Assembly: GCA_046734335.1 (NCBI GenBank)
Contig: JBKPRA010000065.1
Span: forward strand, 1 to 64,000
Reading direction: 5' to 3'
Source: DATBLE01 sp046734335
Lineage (GTDB): Bacteria > Actinomycetota > Thermoleophilia > Gaiellales > Gaiellaceae
Length of the DNA: 64,000 nucleotides
In this document: positions 56,303-64,000 of the stretch, piece by piece
How the letters are laid out: each line of letters starts with the position of its first letter
How positions within the stretch are numbered: position 1 is the first letter of the stretch
Made by a program: the position numbers and the translations under genes
The notes under the pieces: generated by a model
What the model saw: the letters and a program-made list of their open reading frames with translations, nothing else
The model's database searches: none
Told to the model about the DNA's origin: nothing

Positions 56303-56695
56303 ATGGCTGAGCCAAGAGCGAGGGTGTTCGGATACGAGGTCGCCTACGACGGAACGGCCGTCGCCACCGCGCAGCGCACGAGCGTCGAGGTGCCCGAGAG
56401 CTGGTCGCCCGAACACCTCGTCCTCGCCGCCGTGCTCGACTGCTCGCTGACCAGCCTCCGCTACCACGCACGGAAGGAGGGCATCGCCGTGAGCGCAAGC
56501 GGCACAGCGTCGGGGACGGTGACCCGGCGCGAGGAGGACGGCCGTTTTGCGTTCGTGGAGATCGAGGCGTGTTTCGACGTGCACCTCGAGCCGGCGCCGA
56601 CCGACGTACGCGCGCTGCTCGCGAAGGCGGAGCGCGACTGCTTCGTCGGCGCGTCGCTCACCGCCCCGCCGAGCTACACCTGGAACGTGGCGTGA
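56303..56695 (+). CDS. OsmC-family peroxiredoxin-like protein
   Basis: The 130-residue protein matches OsmC/Ohr: SWSPEHLVLAAVLDCSLTSLRYHARKEGI has the first active Cys, and LLAKAERDCFVGASLTAPP has the second Cys. Such enzymes reduce organic hydroperoxides with two Cys at the dimer interface. Start ATG 56303. It overlaps the following epimerase gene by GTGA and so heads that operon. Confidence 0.9.
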   Translation: MAEPRARVFGYEVAYDGTAVATAQRTSVEVPESWSPEHLVLAAVLDCSLTSLRYHARKEGIAVSASGTASGTVTRREEDGRFAFVEIEACFDVHLEPAPTDVRALLAKAERDCFVGASLTAPPSYTWNVA

Positions 56696-57651
56696 GGGTT
56701 CTGCTGATCGGCGGCCCGAAGTTCCTCGGCTACGCGCTGATCGAGGCCGCCCTGGCGCGCGGGCACGAGGTGACCACCTTCAACCGTGGTCAGACGAACG
56801 CCGATCTCTTCCCAGAGCTCGAGAAGCTGTACGGCGACCGCGACGGAGAGCTCGGGCCGCTCGAGGACCGCACCTGGGACGCCGTGCTCGACACCTCGGG
56901 GTATGTCCCTCGGCACGTGCGCGACTCGGCGAGGCTGTTGGCCGGGGCGGCCGACCGGTACGTGTTCGTCTCCTCGATCTCCTACTACGCCGACTACTGC
57001 AAGCCGCGCGTCGAAACCGACCCGCCCGAGCAGCTCGGGGACAAGCCCGACGACCGGCTGCTCGCGGACTACTCCAACTACGGTGCGCTGAAGGCCCTCT
57101 GCGAGCAGGAGGCGGAGCGGGCCTTCGGCGACCGGGCGATTCTCGTCCGTCCGGGGCTGATCGTCGGGCCCAATGATCCCACCGACCGCTTCACCTACTG
57201 GCCGCGCCGAGCCGAGCGCGCTGGGCCGATACTCGCCCCTCCCGACCAGCCGGTGCAGATGATCGACGTCCGCGACCTGGCCGCCTGGACGATCCGGCTC
57301 GTCGAGGACGGTGGCTCAGGCCCATACAACGCGACCTCACCGCCCCACGCGATCACCTTCGATTCCATGCTGGAGGCCTGCGCTGCGACCGACGTCGTGC
57401 GCGTCTCGGAGGAGTTCCTGGCCGAGCAGGGCGTGGAGGGCTGGAGCGACCTGCCGTGCTGGATCCCACCGGACGACGCCGACTTCGCGGCCTTCCAGCG
57501 CGTGCCCGTCGACCGGGCGGTGGCAGCCGGCCTCACCCTCCGGCCGCTCGCCGAGACGGCCCGCGACGTCCCCGAGTGGACGGGCAAGGCGGGCCTGACG
57601 GCCGAGCGTGAGAGGAAGCTCCTGGCAGCGTGGGAGAATCGCCAGTCGTGA
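56692..57651 (+). CDS. NAD-dependent epimerase/dehydratase-family protein
   Basis: The 319-residue extended-SDR protein begins MRVLLIGGPKFLGYALIEAALARGHEVTTFNRG, the Rossmann motif of the group that includes isoflavone-reductase-like epimerases. It has the active region VSSISYYADYCKP and a YGALKALCE segment, corresponding to the Tyr-x-x-x-Lys pair of SDRs with Tyr in NYGALK. It could act on a nucleotide sugar. It is coupled to the next gene (desulfurase-like) and the OsmC gene. Confidence 0.87.
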   Translation: MRVLLIGGPKFLGYALIEAALARGHEVTTFNRGQTNADLFPELEKLYGDRDGELGPLEDRTWDAVLDTSGYVPRHVRDSARLLAGAADRYVFVSSISYYADYCKPRVETDPPEQLGDKPDDRLLADYSNYGALKALCEQEAERAFGDRAILVRPGLIVGPNDPTDRFTYWPRRAERAGPILAPPDQPVQMIDVRDLAAWTIRLVEDGGSGPYNATSPPHAITFDSMLEACAATDVVRVSEEFLAEQGVEGWSDLPCWIPPDDADFAAFQRVPVDRAVAAGLTLRPLAETARDVPEWTGKAGLTAERERKLLAAWENRQS

Positions 57652-58808
57652 GTCTCGACGTCGCCGCCGTCCGCACCCGGTTCCCCGCTCTGCGGCGCGA
57701 CCTCGTCCTCTTCGATGCCCCTGGCGGCTCGCAGGTGCCGGAGGAAGTGATCGAGGCCATCGGCGCCTATCTGCGCGAGTCGAACGCGAACGTCAGCGGG
57801 CCCTACGAGACGAGCCGCCGTACCGAGGCCCTGGAGGAGCGCGCGCGGGCCACTGCGGCACGCTTCCTCCGCTGCAGCCCCGAGGAGACCATCTTCGGCC
57901 CCAACATGACGACGCTCAGCTTCGCGCTCTCCCGCACCGCCGGTCGCGACTTCCGCCCGGGAGACGAGATCCTGTGCACGAGGCTCGACCACGACGCCAA
58001 CGTCTCTCCGTGGCTCGAGCTCGCCCAGGACCGGGATCTGACGGTCCGCTTCGCAGACATCAACGACGACACGACGCTCGACCTCGACGACCTGGAGCAG
58101 CAGCTAACCGACCGGACGCGCGTCGTCGCGTTCCCTGTTGCATCCAACGCGGTGGGAACCCTGACCGACGTGCGCCGGATCGTCGACCTCGCGCACGACG
58201 CGGGTGCGATCGCCTGGGCGGACGCCGTCCACTACGCCCCGCATGGTCCGATCGACGTGACCGCGTTCGGCGTCGACGTCCTGATCTGCTCTCCGTACAA
58301 GTTCTTCGGACCGCATCTCGGGATCGCCTACGGCCGCCGCGACCTGGTCGAGTCGTGGCGCCCGTACAAGGTCCGCCCGGCACCGGCCGAGCCCGTCGGC
58401 AAGCGCTTCGAAACCGGCACCCTCGCGTACGAGCTGCTCGCCGGCTTCGTCGCGGCCGTCGAGTACGTCGAGTCGCTCGGCTGGGAGGACATCACCGCCT
58501 GGGAGCGGTCGCTGGGCGAGCGATTCCTCGCCGGCCTCCCGCCGGCGGTCACGCTCCACGGGCTGCCGCGGATGGACGGCCGCGTGCCGACGTTCGCCTT
58601 CTCGGTCGACGGCATCAGCGCCGAAGAGGCGGCGGCGAGGCTCGGCGAGCGCGGCTTTGCCGTGTGGCACGGCAACTACTACGCGCTCGAGGTGATGAAG
58701 CGGCTGAGCCTCGAGGACGACGGCGGCGCCGTGCGGGTCGGCTTCGTCCACTACAACACGGCCGACGAGGTCGACCGGCTCCTCGCGGAGCTCGCCCGGT
58801 TGGAGTGA
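57648..58808 (+). CDS. Cysteine desulfurase-like class V aminotransferase
   Basis: The 386-residue PLP enzyme matches the cysteine-desulfurase-like subgroup: FPALRRDLVLFDAPGGSQVPEEVIEAI, NMTTLSFALSRTAG, WADAVHYAPHGPIDV (the Asp and His of the PLP site), and catalytic Lys in ICSPYKFFGPHLGIAYG. It keeps the fold of SufS/CsdA. Whether it releases sulfur or acts on another amino acid is open. GTG 57648 overlaps the epimerase stop. Confidence 0.87.
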   Translation: MSLDVAAVRTRFPALRRDLVLFDAPGGSQVPEEVIEAIGAYLRESNANVSGPYETSRRTEALEERARATAARFLRCSPEETIFGPNMTTLSFALSRTAGRDFRPGDEILCTRLDHDANVSPWLELAQDRDLTVRFADINDDTTLDLDDLEQQLTDRTRVVAFPVASNAVGTLTDVRRIVDLAHDAGAIAWADAVHYAPHGPIDVTAFGVDVLICSPYKFFGPHLGIAYGRRDLVESWRPYKVRPAPAEPVGKRFETGTLAYELLAGFVAAVEYVESLGWEDITAWERSLGERFLAGLPPAVTLHGLPRMDGRVPTFAFSVDGISAEEAAARLGERGFAVWHGNYYALEVMKRLSLEDDGGAVRVGFVHYNTADEVDRLLAELARLE

Positions 58809-60796
58809 GCCGCCGGAGCGAATGGGCGGCGCTGGTAGCGCTCGTCCTCCTCTCGACCGCGTTCCGGGCCTGGGCGGCAGTCGAGGTGCCCGTCCCCTGG
58901 ATCGCGCCAGACGAGATGGTGTACGGGCTGCTCGGCCGAAGCCTGTGGCTGCACGGCTCGCTGTCGATCCTCGGCGGGCCGACGCCGTATTACTCCCTGC
59001 TCACGCCGCTGCTGGCCGGCTTCCCGCTCGCCGCGTTCGGGCTCGGTTGGGGCTACGACCTACTGCAGGGGCTCCAGGCGCTCGTGATGTCGCTGGCTGC
59101 GGTGCCGGTGTACCTCTGGGCGCGGACTCTCGTCCCGCGTCGGAGCGCTCTGATCGCGGCGGCGCTCACAGTCGCGACACCCGCGCTCGCCTACTCCGGG
59201 CTCGTGATGACGGAGGTGCTCTTCTATCCGCTGCTGGTCACGGCTGCGTGGGCGGGCGCGACGGCGATCGCACGTCCGACCCGGGGGAACCAGATCCTGC
59301 TCCTGGTCGCGTTCGTCGCCGTCTGCGCGACCCGGATCCAGGCGATCGTCCTCGTGCCGGCGCTCGTGACAGCCGCACTGCTCGACGCCTGGCTCGCCCG
59401 TTCGTGGGGACGGCTCAAGGGTCAGCTGCCCGCCGCCGTCGGCCTCGTCGTCCTGTTGGCCGGCTGGGCCGTCTGGCGACTCGCGACCGGAAAAGGGGCG
59501 CTCGGCGGCTACGACGTCGTCGCCAGCACCTCGTACAGCGTCGGCGCCGCGGCCCGGTTCGTCCTCTACCACGGCGCCTCGCTGCTGGTCCTCTGCGGCC
59601 TCTTCCCGCTCGCCGCAGTCGCCGTCAAGCTGGTCGGGGCGCTTCGCCGGGGTGAGCAGGACGAGGGCGTACGCGCCTATCTGGCGGTCACGGCCTCGCT
59701 CTGCGTCTGGGTGGTCGTCGAGGTCGGTGCGTTCGCTTCGCGCTACTCGGACCGGATCGTCGAGCGAAACTTGATCGGGCTGGCACCGGTGCTGTTCATC
59801 GGGCTCGTGCTGTGGCTTCACAGCGGCCCGGACGGCGGGTACGTGGTCCGCGGAGCGGTCGCAGCAGGAGCACTGGCCGTGCTCCTGCTCCTGCCGGTGC
59901 GCCGGTACGTGAACGTCTACGACGTACACGACGCGCTGACGCTCATCCCGATGTTCAAGCTCTCCACGCTGACCTCGCTCTCGACGATGGCGTGGGTCTA
60001 CCGGGGGGTGGCGGTGGCGGCGGCCGCCGTCTTCGCGTTCGTGCCACGCCGTGGGCTGCAGTGGGTGCCATTCGCGCTGATCGTCGCGCTCGTCGGCGCC
60101 TCGGTCGTGTCGAGCCGCTTTGTCGTGGACGAGGCGCAGGCACAGCATCGCACGTTCCTCGGCGACGACCCTTTGTGGGCCGACCACGCAGGCGGCTCGC
60201 GGATCGCGTATCTCTATGACGGCGAGCCGTCATGGCCCGGCGTGTGGGAGACGGTGTTCTTCAACACGCACATCGATCGCGTCTACGACCTGAACGCCGC
60301 AACCGTCCCGGGGCCGCTGCCGCAGAACGACGTCTCGGTGCGTCCGGACGGGACGGTCGTCGGGCTGCCGTCACACCTGGCCCCGGCGAGGTACGTGATC
60401 GTGTCGAACTGGATCGGGCTGCACGGCGAGCGCAAGGGCAACGCGACCCAGCAGGGGCTGACGCAGGCCGGGCTCGTCCTCTGGAAGCTGGAACAGCCGC
60501 TCCGATTGCGCACGTGGATCTCGGGGCTGGAGCCGAACGGCGACATCGCGGGCGAGGCCAAACTGGTCGCCTACAACTGCAAGGGAGGAACGTACAGCGT
60601 CACGCTGCTGATCAAGCAGGCCGAGGCCGTGGACATCTCGATCGACGGCAGACCGGTGCGCCACCTCGAGTTCCCCGGGCCGACGACCTGGCACGGCGAC
60701 CTGCCCGTGCCGGAGCGATCGGGCGGGACTTGCACGCTCTCGATCAAGCCCACGGGCCTGACGGGGACGACCGTGTTCGAGTTCCACCACGGCTGA
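58805..60796 (+). CDS. Polytopic membrane glycosyltransferase (GT39/ArnT-like)
   Basis: The 663-residue protein has 10-12 membrane helices (residues 5-440) and a C-terminal extracytoplasmic domain (about 450-663). The first loop reads VPVPWIAPDEMVYGLLGRSLW, the Asp-Glu pattern (PDE) of GT-C glycosyltransferases that use lipid-linked sugars. The tail is beta-rich. It probably transfers a sugar to a surface acceptor. GTG 58805 overlaps the preceding stop, so it is the last of a coupled four-gene operon. Confidence 0.83.
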   Translation: MSRRSEWAALVALVLLSTAFRAWAAVEVPVPWIAPDEMVYGLLGRSLWLHGSLSILGGPTPYYSLLTPLLAGFPLAAFGLGWGYDLLQGLQALVMSLAAVPVYLWARTLVPRRSALIAAALTVATPALAYSGLVMTEVLFYPLLVTAAWAGATAIARPTRGNQILLLVAFVAVCATRIQAIVLVPALVTAALLDAWLARSWGRLKGQLPAAVGLVVLLAGWAVWRLATGKGALGGYDVVASTSYSVGAAARFVLYHGASLLVLCGLFPLAAVAVKLVGALRRGEQDEGVRAYLAVTASLCVWVVVEVGAFASRYSDRIVERNLIGLAPVLFIGLVLWLHSGPDGGYVVRGAVAAGALAVLLLLPVRRYVNVYDVHDALTLIPMFKLSTLTSLSTMAWVYRGVAVAAAAVFAFVPRRGLQWVPFALIVALVGASVVSSRFVVDEAQAQHRTFLGDDPLWADHAGGSRIAYLYDGEPSWPGVWETVFFNTHIDRVYDLNAATVPGPLPQNDVSVRPDGTVVGLPSHLAPARYVIVSNWIGLHGERKGNATQQGLTQAGLVLWKLEQPLRLRTWISGLEPNGDIAGEAKLVAYNCKGGTYSVTLLIKQAEAVDISIDGRPVRHLEFPGPTTWHGDLPVPERSGGTCTLSIKPTGLTGTTVFEFHHG

Positions 60797-60824
60797 GCAG
60801 CCGACCCTGGCTACGATCAGGGAC

Positions 60825-62090
60825 ATGTCCGTCTTCGAGCGCCATACCCTGGACAACAGCCTGCGTGTGCTGACCGCGCCGATGCCTGCGGCCCAGTCCG
60901 TCTCCTGCTTCGTCATGCTCGCGGCCGGCTCGCGTTACGAGACGCGCGAGTCGAGCGGGATCGCGCACTTCGCCGAGCACATGTTCTTCAAGGGCACGGA
61001 GCGGCGCCCGACGGCGCGGGACATCGCCGGCGAAGTCGATGCGATCGGCGGCGAGTTCAACGCGTTCACCGGCAAGGAGTACACGGCGTACTACGTTAGG
61101 TGCGCGGCCGAGCACCGGGACGTCGCGTTGGACGTGATCGTGGACATGCTCCGCAACTCGAAATTCGACGCTGGTGAGATCGACCGCGAGAAGGGCGTGA
61201 TCATCGAGGAGATGAACATGTACTTCGACACGCCGCGCGATTTCGTCGATGGCGTGTACGAGGAACTGGTCTACGGAGACCACCCGTTGGGATGGGACAT
61301 CATCGGCCGGAAGGAGACGGTGCAGGGCGCGACCCGCGACTCGTTCCTCGACTACATCGGCAACTGGTACAAGCCGTCGCGAATGGTCGTCGGCGTCGGC
61401 GGGCGGATCGGGGACGACCTGGTCGAGCGGATCGCCGACCTGTTCGGCGACCTGGAGGATGCTCCAACAGGCGCCCCGCTGCCGGCGCTCTCTCCCGTGA
61501 ACGGCTCGCGGGTCAGGGTGCACACGAAGGCGTCCGACCAGGCCCACATCTGCCTCGGCGTCCGCAGCCGTCCGATCGTGGATCCCGACCGCTACGTGCT
61601 GATGGTGCTCTCGACCGTGCTGGGCGGCGGGATGTCGTCGCGGCTCTTCACCGAGGTGCGTGAGCGGCGTGGCCTCGCCTACTACGTCTTCGCGACGAAT
61701 CACGCGTACACCGACGCGGGGTCGCTGTACGCGCAGGCGGGCGTCGACATCGAGCGGATCGACGATGCCGTCGAGACGGTCGCGGCCGAGCTGCGCAAGA
61801 TCGCGGCCGAGGCAGTTCCGGACGAGGAACTACGGAAGGCGAAGAGCTTCGCCAAGGGTCGGTTCGCGCTCCAGATCGAGAGCCCCCACGGGTTGATCAT
61901 GTTCGGCCTGCGGCGCGAGGTGCTGGAAGGCCAGGCACCGGAGCCGGACGAGGTGATCGCCGGAGTCGAGGCGGTCACCGCGGAGGACGTCCAGCGCGTC
62001 GCACATGACCTGATCGCGGACGACGCCCTCCGGCTTGCCGTGATCGGGCCGTTCGAGAACGCCGAGCGGTTCGAGCAGCTGCTCGGCTGA
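60825..62090 (+). CDS. M16-family zinc metalloprotease (pitrilysin/MPP-like)
   Basis: The 421-residue protein has the inverted zinc motif GIAHFAEHMFFKGT (His48, Glu51, His52) and the distal Glu in KGVIIEEMNMYFD. The non-catalytic second half has LSTVLGGGMSSRLFTEVRERRGLAY. This is the standard single-chain bacterial form of the mitochondrial processing peptidase family. It degrades or processes peptides. ATG 60825 starts 28 bp after the glycosyltransferase stop. It is usually linked to polynucleotide phosphorylase in actinobacteria; that gene is not here. Confidence 0.93.
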   Translation: MSVFERHTLDNSLRVLTAPMPAAQSVSCFVMLAAGSRYETRESSGIAHFAEHMFFKGTERRPTARDIAGEVDAIGGEFNAFTGKEYTAYYVRCAAEHRDVALDVIVDMLRNSKFDAGEIDREKGVIIEEMNMYFDTPRDFVDGVYEELVYGDHPLGWDIIGRKETVQGATRDSFLDYIGNWYKPSRMVVGVGGRIGDDLVERIADLFGDLEDAPTGAPLPALSPVNGSRVRVHTKASDQAHICLGVRSRPIVDPDRYVLMVLSTVLGGGMSSRLFTEVRERRGLAYYVFATNHAYTDAGSLYAQAGVDIERIDDAVETVAAELRKIAAEAVPDEELRKAKSFAKGRFALQIESPHGLIMFGLRREVLEGQAPEPDEVIAGVEAVTAEDVQRVAHDLIADDALRLAVIGPFENAERFEQLLG

Positions 62091-62161
62091 GCGCCCGGTC
62101 GGGCCCGGCGCGTTGAACCGTACGACGCCACGCTGCCGGTCCTCCTAGCGCGACTCGGCGC

Positions 62162-64000
62162 TCACTCCTCGGTCGGCTCGGCCTCAGCCCGCGCCTTGAT
62201 CTCCGAGACGACCGCCGGGTCGGCCAGCGTCGTCGTGTCGCCCAGCGGCCTGTTCTCGGCGACGTCGCGGAGCAGCCTGCGCATGATCTTCCCGGAGCGG
62301 GTCTTCGGCAGCTCGGGCGTGAACACGACGTTGGCCGGCTTCGCGATCGGCCCGATCACGTGTGCCACGTGGTCGCGCAGCTCGTCCATCATCTCGACCG
62401 ACCCCTCTGCGCTGCCCTTGAGCGTCACGTACGCGACGATCGCCTGTCCTGTCAGCTGGTCGTTCCGGCCGCACACGGCCGCCTCGGCCACCGCCTGGTG
62501 GTCGACCAGTGCGGACTCCACCTCGATCGTCGAGATCCGGTGCCCGGACACGTTCATGACGTCGTCCACGCGGCCGAGCAGCCAATAGTCCTGGTCGCGG
62601 TCGCGCCGCGCACCGTCTCCCGCGAAGTACATCCCCGGAAACCGCGACCAGTAGGTCTCCGCGTACCGGTCGGGATCCTTGTAGATGCCGCGCAGCATGG
62701 CCGGCCATGGCTTGCGTAGCACCAGGTAGCCGCCGCCCCCCGGCCCGACCTCGCGGCCGGACTCGTCGACGACGGCTGCGTCGACACCGGGGAACGGCTT
62801 CGTCGCAGACCCGGGCTTGAGCGTCGTCAGTCCTGGCAACGGAGTGATCATCACCATCCCGGTCTCGGTCTGCCACCACGTGTCGACGACAGGGGTCCGG
62901 TCGCCGCCGATGTACTGCCGGTACCAGATCCAGGCCTCGGGGTTGATCGGCTCGCCGACCGAGCCGAGCAGCCGCAGCGACGAGAGGTCATGCCGCTCGG
63001 CGTACTCCGTCCCCCACTTCATGTGCGCACGGATCGCGGTCGGCGCCGTATAGAGGATCGTCACCCGGTACCGCTCGACGATCGCCCACCACCGATCCTT
63101 GTCCGGGAAGTCGGGCGTGCCCTCGTACAGGACCCCGGTGGTCCCGTTCGCCAGCGGCCCATAGACGATGTATGAGTGGCCTGTGATCCAGCCGACGTCG
63201 GCAGCGCACCAGTAGACGTCGGCCTCCGGCTTCACGTCGTGCACGTAGTGGTGCGTCGAGACGGCGCCGACCAGGTACCCGGCGGTCGTGTGCGCGATCC
63301 CCTTCGGCTTGGCGGTCGTCCCGCTGGTGTACATCAGGAACAGCAGGTCCTCAGAGTCCATCGGCTCGCATGGGCACGCCTCGTCGGAGACCGCGACCTC
63401 GTGCCACCAGACGTCGCGGCCCTCCGTCATCGGGACTTCGCCGCCCGTCCGGCGCAACACCACGCACGACCGGGCGCCGGGCACCTCCGAGAGAGCCTCG
63501 TCGGCGATCACCTTCAGCGGCACGGTCGTGCCGCGGCGCCACGCCTCGTCCTGCGTGATCAGCACCTCGCATTCCATATCGTTCATCCGGGCCGAGAGCG
63601 ACTCGGCCGAGAAGCCGCCGAAGACGACCGTGTGCGGCGCCCCGATCCGCGCGCACGCGAGCATCGCGATCGGCAACTCGGGGACCATGCCCATGTAGAT
63701 CGCCACCGGTGTCCCCCGGCGGACGCCTAGCTCCCGCAGCGCGTTCGCGAGGCGCGTGACCTCGCGGAGAAGATCCGCGAAGGTGACCGCCCGGCGGTCG
63801 TCGTCCGGCTCGCCCTCCCAGAAGTAGGCGACCTTGTCGCCACGCCCGGCCTCGACGTGCCTGTCGACGCAGTTGAAACAGGCATTCAGCTTCCCGCCCA
63901 GGTACCACCTCGCGTACGGAAGCTCCCACTCGTATAGCTCCGTGAAGGGCTCGAACCAGGTGATGCGCTCGCGTCCCTCGCGCTCCCACAGCTCCTCGAA
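62162..64000 (-). CDS. acsA: Acetyl-CoA synthetase, 5' end outside the window
   Basis: The frame runs from the stop at 62162 to the right edge (about 612 residues), so only roughly the first 30-40 residues are missing. It shows ARWYLGGKLNACFNCVDRH, A3 motif YTSGTTAKPKGIAHTTAGYL, WWQTETGMVMITPLPG, the hinge LGRVDDVMNVSGHRISTIEVE, and acetylatable Lys in PKTRSGKIMRRLLRDVAE. These are the classic Acs motifs. It makes acetyl-CoA from acetate, ATP and CoA. It converges with the M16 protease gene. Confidence 0.95.
   Translation of the reverse strand, partial: FEELWEREGRERITWFEPFTELYEWELPYARWYLGGKLNACFNCVDRHVEAGRGDKVAYFWEGEPDDDRRAVTFADLLREVTRLANALRELGVRRGTPVAIYMGMVPELPIAMLACARIGAPHTVVFGGFSAESLSARMNDMECEVLITQDEAWRRGTTVPLKVIADEALSEVPGARSCVVLRRTGGEVPMTEGRDVWWHEVAVSDEACPCEPMDSEDLLFLMYTSGTTAKPKGIAHTTAGYLVGAVSTHHYVHDVKPEADVYWCAADVGWITGHSYIVYGPLANGTTGVLYEGTPDFPDKDRWWAIVERYRVTILYTAPTAIRAHMKWGTEYAERHDLSSLRLLGSVGEPINPEAWIWYRQYIGGDRTPVVDTWWQTETGMVMITPLPGLTTLKPGSATKPFPGVDAAVVDESGREVGPGGGGYLVLRKPWPAMLRGIYKDPDRYAETYWSRFPGMYFAGDGARRDRDQDYWLLGRVDDVMNVSGHRISTIEVESALVDHQAVAEAAVCGRNDQLTGQAIVAYVTLKGSAEGSVEMMDELRDHVAHVIGPIAKPANVVFTPELPKTRSGKIMRRLLRDVAENRPLGDTTTLADPAVVSEIKARAEAEPTEE

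Overview
This 64 kb window is high-GC chromosomal DNA. Its genes are packed in short operons that often overlap by four bases (ATGA or GTGA), GTG starts are frequent, and the one tRNA gene does not encode CCA. Gene content points to a free-living aerobic actinobacterium: a cytochrome-oxidase heme A synthase, two AMP-forming acyl/acetyl-CoA synthetases, a 2-oxoacid:ferredoxin oxidoreductase, a PAC2-family protein and many TetR/MarR/GntR regulators. My best guess is class Thermoleophilia (Gaiellales/Solirubrobacterales type), but this is inferred from gene style, not from a marker gene. No phage, IS element, CRISPR array or rRNA was seen.

Layout. 1-2.8 kb: a secreted protein cut by the window edge, a Thr/Gln-rich membrane protein with an apparent start-proximal frameshift, tRNA-Asp, an SGNH-like protein. 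2.8-8.9 kb: a methyltransferase, a flavinylated oxidoreductase divergent from a TetR regulator, and a hydrolase-glycosyltransferase fusion, then two cupins. 9-14.7 kb: aminotransferase, Tat-type intradiol dioxygenase, BtpA-like protein, a MarR-MFS efflux operon, a beta-helix secreted protein. 14.8-17 kb: an operon of three exported proteins. 17-22.4 kb: signal transduction (a degenerate HisKA_3 kinase facing a LuxR-type response regulator, then SnoaL-like protein, membrane kinase, single-domain receiver and receiver-cyclase). 22.4-25.3 kb: korAB. 25.3-30.2 kb: DUF1326, then methyltransferase, O-antigen-ligase-like protein and VOC protein as one operon, and an HD-GYP protein. 30.4-34.9 kb: exported protein, then the coupled run DNA glycosylase, TIM-barrel isomerase, proC and pgl, and a facing two-gene unit with a 49-residue protein. 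35-43 kb: large helicase, DipZ-like fusion, PAC2, ctaA, selD, thioredoxin-like lipoprotein.

43.0-44.7 kb is the most interesting stretch. A RRNPP-like XRE-TPR regulator is followed by an 11-codon ORF with a strong ribosome binding site. On its other side, a perfect 10-bp inverted repeat separates it from a near-consensus sigma-70 promoter. That promoter drives no ORF, only a predicted ~100-nt structured RNA ending in a hairpin terminator.

44.7-56 kb: a zinc-protease-like protein, a TetR/DHA2 efflux operon divergent from an acyl-CoA synthetase, a glutamine-dependent NAD synthetase that seems to start at CTG, a GntR regulator with a TauE/SafE permease split into two genes under three TGGATCCA sites, and a gamma-glutamyltransferase between gene remnants. 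56-64 kb: mug, OsmC protein, an operon of epimerase, desulfurase-like and membrane glycosyltransferase genes, an M16 protease, and acetyl-CoA synthetase running off the right edge.

Starts were chosen by ribosome binding site, overlap with the upstream stop, and where family similarity begins. Functions are recognised from motifs by eye; no database search was run.
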